A DNA stretch of 64,000 bases. Origin: Actinomycetota bacterium. Its GTDB lineage: Bacteria; Actinomycetota; Thermoleophilia; Solirubrobacterales; Solirubrobacteraceae. The stretch's first letter is position 1; the number at the start of each line of letters is the position of its first letter. The stretch is taken from positions 1 to 64,000 of the forward strand of contig WLNJ01000008.1 of the NCBI GenBank assembly GCA_009699865.1. The letters are read 5' to 3'. Position numbers and translations under genes: made by a program. The notes beneath the pieces were generated by a model. That model was not told the origin of the DNA. It saw nothing but the letters and a program-made list of their open reading frames with translations, and made no database searches. Shown in pieces: positions 45,065-53,875 of this stretch.

Positions 45065-47353
45065 ATGAGCACGCTCAAAGGCCTCCAGTCATTTCAGCAG
45101 CGTCTGACCAAGCGCCCCGATCTTCACGCTGGGCGTTTCCCATACATGGATTCACTGCGTGCTCTTGCTGCGTTCAGCATCGTGATCTTCCACTTCGCCG
45201 GCTACGCGGCATTGCCACCAGAGATGGACTGGCTGCGGCCACTTCAGGTCCGACTTGGCGCTGGCGTACTTGTTTTCTTCGTGATTTCCGGGTTCTTGAT
45301 CTATCGGCCTTTTGTTAGGGCCAATCTGGAGGGAGGCTCGCGTCCGGAGACAGCGGGCTACGCAAAACGCCGATTCTTGAGGATTGTCCCCGCCTACTTC
45401 CTTGCTCTCACGGTCACAGCGGCCCTGGCAGGCAAGTCGGATGTTTTTGGCCCCGATGGATTCCTCTACTACGGCTTTGCCCAGATCTACAGCCCGGGAC
45501 TTGAGCTACGCGGTCTCTCGGTCGCATGGTCGCTCTGTATTGAGGCCACGCTCTACGCCTTCCTCCCCATCTGGGCGCTCTTTGTAGGCCTGGTGCCAGC
45601 GCGTACAGCGGTTGAACGCCACCGCCGCGAAATCTCGATGCTGGTCCTCCTAATTGCTTTGGGAGTCGCCACCCGGATCATCCTGAGTAACACGCAGGGG
45701 AGGGTTGGAGCAGTGTCGATCCTCGCCTACCTAGACATCTTTGCGCTCGGCATGCTGCTGGCCTACTTTTCAGTGGCCTGGGAAGGCCGCAAGCTTCCGT
45801 CTTGGTTGGGGTGGCTAAACGAATACCCAGGGATTGCGTGGGCACTGGCTGCCCTTTGTATCTGGGCTATGGCAACGCAGACAGGTCCCAACCGCTCGGC
45901 TTTCCAGCACGCAATGACCAGCGACCTTTGGCTCCGACATGGACTCTCTGCGGCGGTTGGAGTCTTGCTTGTGATCCCGCTCGCTTTTGGTGATCAGACA
46001 AAGGGCACGCTTCGACGGGTACTTTCCCAGCCATGGTTCCTCTGGGCTGGCGTCGTTTCTTACGGTGTCTACCTCTTCCATCCGATTGTTCTCAAGAAGC
46101 TCAAGGACGCCGGGGCTTTCCCGACCCACCCCAACATTCTGGAGTGGTGGGGAATGCTGTTGCTGGTGGCAGCGATAACCGCCGGAATAGCAGCGATCTC
46201 GTGGCATCTTCTCGAGAGGCCCTTGATCAACCTCAAGAACACCCCGCTGCTCTCCAAGAGCCGCCCAGCACTCCCGCAGACCGCGCAGATAGCAATCGGA
46301 ATTGGAGGATTGGCAATGATCGCAACAGGCATATTTGGAACCGATTATGTGTTCATCGACTTTGTGCTTGTCGCCTCGGGCGCGGTTCTCGCAGCCGCAG
46401 CGCTGATCCCAGCCAATCGACCGCGTCCTGCCAGTAGCCTGCTCGCAGGTATTGGTGCGGTGGCGGTAGCGTTCGCGATCGTTCCTGGCCTGCTCACACT
46501 CAGCGCACCCGCGCCAGCGAAGGCGAGCACCTCGGCCTTCCCCCAGCGGGCGTATCTAGCCGGGACCGTTGGCAACGGGCGCATCCAACTCTTCCTCAAC
46601 GGCAAGGTCATCGCAAGCGGACCTGCTCCCAAGAACTTGAAGCCTTCTAAGTCCCCGTTCGAAATTGGCGGCGTTACTGGTGGCCATGGGTGGAGTGGCT
46701 CACTTGACTCAGTGGGTGTTTGGGACCAGCCATTGTCACAGGATGCCTTGCGCAAGCAGTTCCTTGTTGGCGCAAACGGCAAGACTGGGAGCGTCAAGTC
46801 TGTGATGCATGTTTCTGATGGCTTGGTTCGTTGGTACGGACTGGGTGACATCGGCAAGGGCGTCAAGGATCGTGCGAGCGGTACTCACGGCAAGGTTGTT
46901 GGAACAGTCGGTCAATCACCTAACCATGTTGCCCCTGGCGACCACGATGGGGGCGCCGCTAAGTTCCTGGGCAAGGGCCGAATCTCCACGCCACCTCTGC
47001 TCAACGTGAGCCCGTCGAATTTCACGGTCGCGACATGGGTCCAGACCGGGGCCTCGATCTCCGACCGAACGGTCGCTGGCGTCCAAGGCGCTTGGCTGTT
47101 GAAGACCGATATTTCCGGACATTGGACCTTCGGGGTCAAGCAAGGTAAGGCCGGATACACGGTTGTTAGCCGCCAGACAGCACAGCGATTTGTCCCGGGT
47201 GCCGCACAGCAGGCCCGGATCAAGGAAACACCAAGTGGGGTTTCTCTCGGTGGGCTGCTCGCAGGACTCCTCGTTCTCGGAGCAGGACTCCTGCTGATCC
47301 CATCGGTGCGCAGGCGAGTCGTTCGATTCACGGGCAGCCTCAGCAAGCGCTGA
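45065..47353 (+). CDS. acyltransferase 3 (OafA/YrhL) fused to LamG-like domain
   Basis: The 762-residue protein has an N-terminal acyltransferase_3 domain (about 25-390) with the conserved His in LRALAAFSIVIFHFAGY, the Arg motif YAKRRFLRIVPAYFLAL, and about ten helices. These O-acylate surface sugars. After extra helices (approx. 405-480), an extracellular region follows with GTVGNGRIQLFLNGKVIASG, FEIGGVTGGHGWSGSLDSVGVWDQPLS and PSNFTVATWVQTG. These are LamG/concanavalin-like strands, which often bind glycans. A final membrane helix (LGGLLAGLLVLGAGLLLIP) and a basic tail close it. The fusion suggests an acyltransferase that holds its glycan substrate. The upstream 100 bases have no Shine-Dalgarno. 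Confidence 0.88.
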   Translation: MSTLKGLQSFQQRLTKRPDLHAGRFPYMDSLRALAAFSIVIFHFAGYAALPPEMDWLRPLQVRLGAGVLVFFVISGFLIYRPFVRANLEGGSRPETAGYAKRRFLRIVPAYFLALTVTAALAGKSDVFGPDGFLYYGFAQIYSPGLELRGLSVAWSLCIEATLYAFLPIWALFVGLVPARTAVERHRREISMLVLLIALGVATRIILSNTQGRVGAVSILAYLDIFALGMLLAYFSVAWEGRKLPSWLGWLNEYPGIAWALAALCIWAMATQTGPNRSAFQHAMTSDLWLRHGLSAAVGVLLVIPLAFGDQTKGTLRRVLSQPWFLWAGVVSYGVYLFHPIVLKKLKDAGAFPTHPNILEWWGMLLLVAAITAGIAAISWHLLERPLINLKNTPLLSKSRPALPQTAQIAIGIGGLAMIATGIFGTDYVFIDFVLVASGAVLAAAALIPANRPRPASSLLAGIGAVAVAFAIVPGLLTLSAPAPAKASTSAFPQRAYLAGTVGNGRIQLFLNGKVIASGPAPKNLKPSKSPFEIGGVTGGHGWSGSLDSVGVWDQPLSQDALRKQFLVGANGKTGSVKSVMHVSDGLVRWYGLGDIGKGVKDRASGTHGKVVGTVGQSPNHVAPGDHDGGAAKFLGKGRISTPPLLNVSPSNFTVATWVQTGASISDRTVAGVQGAWLLKTDISGHWTFGVKQGKAGYTVVSRQTAQRFVPGAAQQARIKETPSGVSLGGLLAGLLVLGAGLLLIPSVRRRVVRFTGSLSKR

Positions 47354-47440
47354 CCCATCCGGATCGACCTGCCATGCTGAATAGTGCAAACGTTTCTAGG
47401 ATTCACTGGCCGGACTGGGACGCACGCGGGGGAACGTGAA

Positions 47441-48634
47441 ATGCACGGCCTGACAAGCACTCATTCAGACGAAGCCGCACAAGCGGCACCGGACGGAGAT
47501 TCCATCCACATCCTCGTGCTCACCGACCGTGACTGGACGCATCCGCAGGGTGGTGGAACCGGTACGCACTTGCACGAGCAGGTCAAGTTTTGGCTCGACT
47601 GGGGCCATAGCGTGACAATCGTTGCCGGTGGATATCCGGGCGCCCTTCCCATCGAGCGTGAGGGCAACCTGACCATCAAGAGAATTGGGAGCAGAACAAC
47701 CGTGTTCCCGAGAGTGATCATGAGGGGCCAGAAGTCCCTCGAGCCGCGGGCCGACGTCGCCCTTGAGGTCATCAATGGGATTACTTTCCTGACTCCCCTG
47801 TGGATGGACATCCCCCGGGTCGGCATGATCCACCACATCCACAAGGAGCACTACGTCCGCGAGATGGGTGGCGCCGGCAAGTTCGCGGCCGCCGCGTTGG
47901 AAACGATCCCTCTTAAGACGCTCTACCGAGACACCGCCTTCCTGACGGTCTCTGACTCAACTGCGGCAGAGATCGCAGAGCATGGGGTTCCTCGCGAGGC
48001 GATCCAGGTCGCCCACAATGGCGTAGATACCTCGTCGCTGCAACCTGGCCTGAGAGCTGAAGTTCCGACGATTCTCTACTTGGGCAGGCTGAAGAAGTAC
48101 AAGCGGGTTGAGTTCCTGCTTGATGCGCTCGACCTGGTTCCCGACGCGATTCTCGAGATTGCTGGTGATGGTGACAATCGCGAAGCAATCGAGGTTGAAG
48201 TGGCGCGCCGTGGGCTTGGTGCTCGAGTGCGCTTGCACGGCTTTGTAACTGAAGAGGAGAAGGTGGAGTTGCTCCAGCGTGCATGGCTGAATGTGACAGC
48301 GTCATCTGTTGAAGGTTGGTCTCTTGTGGCCTTGGAGTCGGCTGCCTGCTCAACCCCAACCGTGGCAATGCGAGTGGGCGGCCTTAGGGAAGCGGTCGTT
48401 GACCACGAGACAGGTTTGCTGTCCGACACAAGGGAACAGATGGCCGCCAACGTTCAGCGCCTTCTTCTTGATGATGATCTCCGAGCCCAGATGGGAGAGG
48501 CAGCGCGGTTACGATCCGCGACCTTTGCATGGGAGAGGACGGCAACTTTGACGATCGAGGCGTTCCGTGATGCCATGGCAGCTCACACGCCGAATGCCAA
48601 GTCCGGCGGGCTTGTTGGAAAGCTGCGAGGCTAA
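47441..48634 (+). CDS. GT4 family glycosyltransferase
   Basis: The 397-residue GT-B enzyme has an N-terminal acceptor domain (ILVLTDRDWTHPQGGGTGTHLHEQVKFW). The donor-binding domain has ILYLGRLKKYKRVEFLLDAL and the EX7E-type motif SSVEGWSLVALESAACSTPTVAMRVGGLREAV. It transfers a sugar from a nucleotide donor in the cytoplasm; the sugar is not predictable. ATG 47441 is chosen, with GGGGGA before it; a frame from 47384 adds residues without family support. The methyltransferase gene follows after 5 bases and is probably in the same operon. Confidence 0.92.
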   Translation: MHGLTSTHSDEAAQAAPDGDSIHILVLTDRDWTHPQGGGTGTHLHEQVKFWLDWGHSVTIVAGGYPGALPIEREGNLTIKRIGSRTTVFPRVIMRGQKSLEPRADVALEVINGITFLTPLWMDIPRVGMIHHIHKEHYVREMGGAGKFAAAALETIPLKTLYRDTAFLTVSDSTAAEIAEHGVPREAIQVAHNGVDTSSLQPGLRAEVPTILYLGRLKKYKRVEFLLDALDLVPDAILEIAGDGDNREAIEVEVARRGLGARVRLHGFVTEEEKVELLQRAWLNVTASSVEGWSLVALESAACSTPTVAMRVGGLREAVVDHETGLLSDTREQMAANVQRLLLDDDLRAQMGEAARLRSATFAWERTATLTIEAFRDAMAAHTPNAKSGGLVGKLRG

Positions 48635-48639
48635 TTGGT

Positions 48640-49380
48640 ATGACTGCCACGCCGAAGAAGCCACAGGGTCTGAACCGTTACCGCGAGTATTGGACGCTGT
48701 TTCGCAATGAACAGACTGACCCTGAGCCGTTCTACCGGCGGATGGCGTCGGACACGGCGGACACACTAGAGGCCCGCCATGGAAGTGTTGTTGGGAAGCG
48801 AATTCTGGATCTTGGATGCGGTGCCGGCTGGTACACAGCAGAGCTAAGGACCCGCGGCGCGGATGTGCTCCCAGTTGACCTTGATCCAGGGGAACTGGCC
48901 CTGGCAGGAGCGCCACCAGAGGGAGCGCTCGTAGCCGATGCAGCCGACCTGCCCTTGGAGGATCAGTCGATTGATGCTGTGCTCTGCTCGAACCTGCTCG
49001 AGCATTGCTCGAGGGCTCCAGTTGTGATTGATGAGATCGCGCGAATCCTTAAGCCGGGCGGATGGGCTTATGTTTCATGGACTAACTGGTACTCGCCATG
49101 GGGAGGCCATCTCTACGCCCCTTACCACTACCTCGGCCCACGCTTTGGTACCTGGCTCCATGATCGTCTCCACGGGACCCCGGACAAGAATGTGATCAAC
49201 GATGGCCTTTGGCCAGTTCATATCTCAACGATTCTTGCCAGGGTTAAGAGCCACCCTGAGCTTGTTATTGACCGGGTCGAGCCCCGCTATTGGCCCCGGC
49301 TAGCCTTTATCAGCCGGATCCCAGTTGTGCGCGAAGTTCTCTCGTGGAACTGCGTTATCCACTTGCGCCGCGCCGCCTGA
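48640..49380 (+). CDS. class I SAM-dependent methyltransferase
   Basis: The 246-residue protein has a Methyltransf_11-type fold with the SAM motif ILDLGCGAGWYTAEL, the acidic ribose ligand in VLPVDLDPGELAL, ADLPLEDQSIDAVLCSNLLEHC and the post-motif ILKPGGWAYVSW. Many members of this subgroup methylate sugars or lipid-linked glycans, which would suit the locus, but the substrate is unproven. It overlaps the oppositely directed AftD-like gene by 26 bases at the 3' ends. Confidence 0.88.
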   Translation: MTATPKKPQGLNRYREYWTLFRNEQTDPEPFYRRMASDTADTLEARHGSVVGKRILDLGCGAGWYTAELRTRGADVLPVDLDPGELALAGAPPEGALVADAADLPLEDQSIDAVLCSNLLEHCSRAPVVIDEIARILKPGGWAYVSWTNWYSPWGGHLYAPYHYLGPRFGTWLHDRLHGTPDKNVINDGLWPVHISTILARVKSHPELVIDRVEPRYWPRLAFISRIPVVREVLSWNCVIHLRRAA

Positions 49381-52300
49381 ATTTCTTCAGACGTACGGTC
49401 GCGCGGATGCGCCTGATGCTCCACCGGCCGGCGCGTGGATGGGTAGCCCAACGAATTCTCAGCGCGGTAAGAAAGGCCCCGGAGCCGGCTAGAAGGATCG
49501 CAACGGTGGAGATCCAATGTTCCCCAATCAGTTCGACCGCGTAGTAGAAGTTGCCGCCGTTCTTGTTCTTGGGGAGCTGTGCCAAGTAGCCGAGGGGTAC
49601 GAGGCACAGCGCCACGAAAGCCATTGTGTAGAGGCGCCGAACATTGACCCCCCATAGTCCGAGGAAGAGCGTAAGAAGGGCAATTGGAGGGGCAACTCGC
49701 AGAGCAAACAGGGCGGCGGCGAGGGCGCCGGCGAAGAGCGGGGCGGTCGCGGCAAAGCCTCGACGGGCATGAGCGAGCGGGTCGTTACCTGGAGCGTCGT
49801 GTGGGGTTGTCTCAATTGGCTCGGGTGCTCCGGCAAGGCGGCGCCGTCTGGTGGCCAAAAGGCTTGCCGACAGGATCAGGGCGAAGAGACCGGTGGCTCC
49901 TGCGGAGGCGATGTAGGCGTTGGTAGCCGTGGCTTGGGGAGCGAACGAGAATCGCGCGACGCGACATTTGCTCGAGACCGGCCAGCCAGCCGCAAAGCCA
50001 TCAACAACTCTCGGAACTCCAAGGTCGACCATGTGGTCACGGTCGGGACCGCAGAAGGCCTTCCAGCCAACGCTCATGCTCTCTCCGCGAACAAGCCAGC
50101 CAGGCCCGTCGAACTGGACATGGGCGTAGCCATCCTTATCCAGGTGTGGAGAGAGTGCTCTAGCACCCGTCTGGGCCACAGCCGGCTTTGGTGGCTTCGC
50201 AGTCAGCTCCAGGTGATCGATTCGCATCAGTGTTCCTTCCGGCGCAATGATCGCGTTGGGACCACCGATCAGAGGAATTGTCTTCCTTGCCCCACACGAG
50301 CTGAACTTCAGTGGCCGCGCGTTGTCGAGGTCATCGACGGTGCCGGTCACTCGTCCCTTAACCGAGCTGTCGTTGGCGTTGACGCGGAGCGAGCCGCAAG
50401 CGGTTGCGAAGGTCCCTCGCCTGCGGGGAGCAGGCGCCTTCATTCCAGGTACCACTACCTCGCGGATTGCCACTGCTGGGAGGAGACGGAATGAGGCTGG
50501 GCCGGGAGGAACTGCAGATTTCACTATGTCAATCCGAATATTGCGTGCCCGGATGGCGCGTGGCAGCGACACTGATCCGTTGGCACCAACTTTGACGAGT
50601 CCAGTCGCAAGACCATCAAATGTCACCTTGACGAGTGTTGCGCGCGCGTAGAGCGGAGAGTCGGGGACTAGCTTGAGTGACCGCACTAGGACAGGCTTAG
50701 GGGCTCGCCAAGCGAGCCAAGGCTTTATGCCCGTTCGGGATTCGCCGATCCAGGCGGTCCGCGGGTTGTGGTCAAAAGCGGAGGATGCTCGATGAATAGG
50801 CTGGCCTTCGAACCGCGGGGAGCCGCTGAATGTCCAGCCACCCTTCATGCCTACTAGTCGGTCAAATTTGGGGTCAGCTGCCCAGGGAGCACTGCTTGCC
50901 CAGCCAGCGGGAAGGAAGTTCCGGCTTGTGGGAATGCTGACGATCCGCTCGATCGACCGCTCAGCATCGAATGTGGCCTGAGGGTCACCAGTTGGTACCG
51001 GCCCGCCGTAGGCGCCTGACTCCCGGTACGGGTCCGGTGCGGTCTGCCTAGAGAGGAGAACTGAGATCGGATTCCGGGAGAGGTTCATACCGGCAGTGGC
51101 TTTCGACGCCCAGATTGGGGTGCGCAGCCACTCGTGGACGCTGACCCGGGGGATCTTGATCTCGTCAATACCGCCAAGGTCAATACCGCCGAAGGTGGAT
51201 GTGTGGGTGATTCGAACGCGGATTGTGCTGATCGGAATGGCACCCATTCCGACGCTGTTCCAACCTGGCATGAGCTTGATGTCGCGCTCTGGTCCACCGT
51301 TGACAGAGAGAGCGATTCTCGTGGTCTGAACTAGCCCATCACGGTGTGGGTGGATCTGGATTGCTTCCACTTGTACTGGCTTCTTTAGGCCGACCTCGAT
51401 CCATCTGCTGGCGGGGAGGAAGTTCGAAGGCGTCCAAGTGGTTCGGAGGTCACCGTCCATAGCTGCGTAAGGTCTTGCTTCTGGACGCAGGAGGAGCTGA
51501 GGGCCTTCTGGGTTGGTCACATAGTCGACGCCCGTGTAGACGGACACTGTCTGTTTGGAGTGTCCAATGCCCTCAAACAGTGCATAGGAGGGAACATCCG
51601 GGGCAATCTTGTCCCGCGTAGAGAGGACGGTTCCCTGGTCATGAGTTGTCCTGGTGGCAAGGACGGTCTGGCGGCGGTTTGTGTCGGTGATTACCAGCGA
51701 GGCTCCGTCGTGAACAAGGCTTTTGAGCTGCGCCTGCGATTGATCTCCTGTGAAGAGGATTGCCTTGGAGTCGGGCATTAGGTTTGCGGCTGCGAGCTCA
51801 GTAATCGCATTGGCATCACCGGTCACAAGGACAGAGCTCTTGCGCGAGTGCGCTCTGATCAGACCAGGTGAATTCGCTTCAGTCCCGGTGATCTTGTACC
51901 GGCGGATCGCTGGCAGTGAGACCACTGGCCCCCCTCGGCCGACTGCTGGGGGAACCAGAATGTTGGGGCCGTAGCTTTCCGCAGGCTTGTTCAGGTAGGG
52001 CTCTGTCTTGAATGCCTGAACCGCACTGGCTGCGTCAATTTCGCCTGAGCTCTCCGGCGTTCCGTCGGCCGACACAATGACTTGGTCCACACCGATCAGT
52101 CTGAGGAGCCGTCCAAGTTGTCCGGGGATCAGGCGTCTCTGCTGGACGAGGTTGTCAACTGCCGTCAGTAGCTGGGAGCTGTGTGCATCGGAGTAGCGGA
52201 CCGCATAGCGCTGCGCGACGGGCGCCTTGGTGATCGCCGGCGCGACCGGGTCAAAGGTCGCTCCCCACCGGTACACGCCGAACTGCTGACCGGGGAGGAT

Positions 52301-53875
52301 CATCGCTCGATACCCGGGCGCGGTCTTTGTGTTGAGGTCACTCGCCGCGGCCCTCCAATAGTCGGGGACATCCTTGTAGGCAAGCTGAGCATCAATGGCG
52401 TGACCCGTGAACATCGGCCACCCGAAGGCAATCGGAATGGCAATCAGACCCGCTGTCATTGCCCGCCGCGAAGCAGGGGTGCGGGCCCGCCTGAGCAGGT
52501 CGGCGCCGCCCGCGCCGACCAGACACGCCAGGGCTACAGAGAGAAGCGGTGCGGCTTTGTAGGTAGTCCTCAGGATCTGGAGGAGTGGGAATCCGTAGTA
52601 GGCCTTGATCAGAAGTGTGTAGAGGGGCTTGCCTGGAGGGAAGCCGACTGCCATGACCGTTGTTGAGAAAACGGCTAGGAGTACGAAGAAGGGGATATAA
52701 GGGCGTTTCCAGATACGGGACAGTGAGCCGAACGCCATCAGGGGAACTGCAAAGGTCGCAGCAACTAGGACCGGAGCAAACAGATAGACCGTGGTTGGTG
52801 GCACCACTGCGCGGCTTGCCCCGAATCCGATCTGGAAGTAGCTGATCCAATACCCCAAGAGCCGGAGTGACTCAGACACGCTGTTGGTCGCCCAAATGGT
52901 TGAGGGCTGCTCAGTGAAGGAGAGGAAGTCGGCGCCGTAACCGCTCTGGAGCCAAACTGGAATAGCCCACCAGATCGATAGTCCAGCGACGCAGAGCATT
53001 GTGCGCCAAAGGAATGACCAAGCAGCTTTACGCGATCGGCCGATCACAGCGACTTCGTAGAACATCAGGAGCAGTGGTGCCAGAAGTACCCAGAGGAGTA
53101 CGGCAGCGTTAACACCACCACCACCGACCGCTATCAGCATTCCGGCTGTTATCGGCCAACGCCAACGCCTCGGCTGGAGCACTCCCCGGTGAGCGGCGAG
53201 GAGCAGCCACGGAAGGACGGCATAGGCGAGCAGGGTGATCGTGCCTCGGTTGATCTGGGTGACGACATACGGGTTGAAGACGAAGACAAGTCCGGCCAAG
53301 AGGCGGGCCGTTCCGTCGTGCCGATCCCAAAGTGCGCCCAGCAGTCGGGAGATCCCAATTGCGCCCCCCGCGAGGATCATTGTTAGCCACAGCCGCTGGA
53401 CCATCCACATGGGGATCCCCAACTCGCTACCACCGGCATAGAAGGGAGCCATTGGGAAGAGGTAGCCGACGAACTGACCCGACTGGACGTGACCAAGGTC
53501 GTAGGTTGACGACCACACATCGGAGACTCGGCTGAGGAAGAGAGTGGGGTCAGCGGTCAGGTCGCTTCGTGAGTCAGTGAACACCAGGCCTGGGCGCTGG
53601 AGGAATGTCATTACCGCTGATGCGAGGAGGAGCAGCCACTCGGCTCTCTTTGGGAGTAGAGGCGTGCGTGGCTTTGTGAGGACCTCTTCGACTGTTGGGA
53701 CTGGCGCTGTGACCGGCGCTTGGATCTCGCCAATCTCGACTAGGTCAACGGTCTCAGTTGTACTTGAGTCGAGCAGCGGCTCTAGGCCTGCTGGAACCGG
53801 GGTTGCTACTTGGCTCTGTTCCTCTACCCCAGTTTCTGTGGTCTCCTCGTCACCAGTGCGTGGCGTTGTGCTCAT
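49355..53875 (-). CDS. AftD-like alpha-(1->3)-arabinofuranosyltransferase family protein (DUF3367)
   Basis: The 1506-residue membrane protein matches the DUF3367/AftD architecture. A Thr/Glu-rich cytoplasmic N-terminus (about 70 residues) precedes a GT-C domain of about ten or more helices (about 80-480). The likely catalytic loop includes DSRSDLTADPTLFLSRVSDVW. A very large extracytoplasmic part follows with discoidin/F5-8C-like segments (LRTTWTPSNFLPASRWIEVGLKKPVQVEAIQI near 800 and ASSAFDHNPRTAWIGES near 1060). C-terminal helices and a basic tail end it. Mycobacterial AftD adds arabinofuranose branches from decaprenyl-phospho-arabinose to arabinogalactan and lipoarabinomannan. The sugar used here is not shown. 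It starts one codon boundary after the GT-C gene (TAA-ATG) and is coupled to it. Confidence 0.9.
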   Translation of the reverse strand: MSTTPRTGDEETTETGVEEQSQVATPVPAGLEPLLDSSTTETVDLVEIGEIQAPVTAPVPTVEEVLTKPRTPLLPKRAEWLLLLASAVMTFLQRPGLVFTDSRSDLTADPTLFLSRVSDVWSSTYDLGHVQSGQFVGYLFPMAPFYAGGSELGIPMWMVQRLWLTMILAGGAIGISRLLGALWDRHDGTARLLAGLVFVFNPYVVTQINRGTITLLAYAVLPWLLLAAHRGVLQPRRWRWPITAGMLIAVGGGGVNAAVLLWVLLAPLLLMFYEVAVIGRSRKAAWSFLWRTMLCVAGLSIWWAIPVWLQSGYGADFLSFTEQPSTIWATNSVSESLRLLGYWISYFQIGFGASRAVVPPTTVYLFAPVLVAATFAVPLMAFGSLSRIWKRPYIPFFVLLAVFSTTVMAVGFPPGKPLYTLLIKAYYGFPLLQILRTTYKAAPLLSVALACLVGAGGADLLRRARTPASRRAMTAGLIAIPIAFGWPMFTGHAIDAQLAYKDVPDYWRAAASDLNTKTAPGYRAMILPGQQFGVYRWGATFDPVAPAITKAPVAQRYAVRYSDAHSSQLLTAVDNLVQQRRLIPGQLGRLLRLIGVDQVIVSADGTPESSGEIDAASAVQAFKTEPYLNKPAESYGPNILVPPAVGRGGPVVSLPAIRRYKITGTEANSPGLIRAHSRKSSVLVTGDANAITELAAANLMPDSKAILFTGDQSQAQLKSLVHDGASLVITDTNRRQTVLATRTTHDQGTVLSTRDKIAPDVPSYALFEGIGHSKQTVSVYTGVDYVTNPEGPQLLLRPEARPYAAMDGDLRTTWTPSNFLPASRWIEVGLKKPVQVEAIQIHPHRDGLVQTTRIALSVNGGPERDIKLMPGWNSVGMGAIPISTIRVRITHTSTFGGIDLGGIDEIKIPRVSVHEWLRTPIWASKATAGMNLSRNPISVLLSRQTAPDPYRESGAYGGPVPTGDPQATFDAERSIERIVSIPTSRNFLPAGWASSAPWAADPKFDRLVGMKGGWTFSGSPRFEGQPIHRASSAFDHNPRTAWIGESRTGIKPWLAWRAPKPVLVRSLKLVPDSPLYARATLVKVTFDGLATGLVKVGANGSVSLPRAIRARNIRIDIVKSAVPPGPASFRLLPAVAIREVVVPGMKAPAPRRRGTFATACGSLRVNANDSSVKGRVTGTVDDLDNARPLKFSSCGARKTIPLIGGPNAIIAPEGTLMRIDHLELTAKPPKPAVAQTGARALSPHLDKDGYAHVQFDGPGWLVRGESMSVGWKAFCGPDRDHMVDLGVPRVVDGFAAGWPVSSKCRVARFSFAPQATATNAYIASAGATGLFALILSASLLATRRRRLAGAPEPIETTPHDAPGNDPLAHARRGFAATAPLFAGALAAALFALRVAPPIALLTLFLGLWGVNVRRLYTMAFVALCLVPLGYLAQLPKNKNGGNFYYAVELIGEHWISTVAILLAGSGAFLTALRIRWATHPRAGRWSIRRIRATVRLKKFRRRGASG

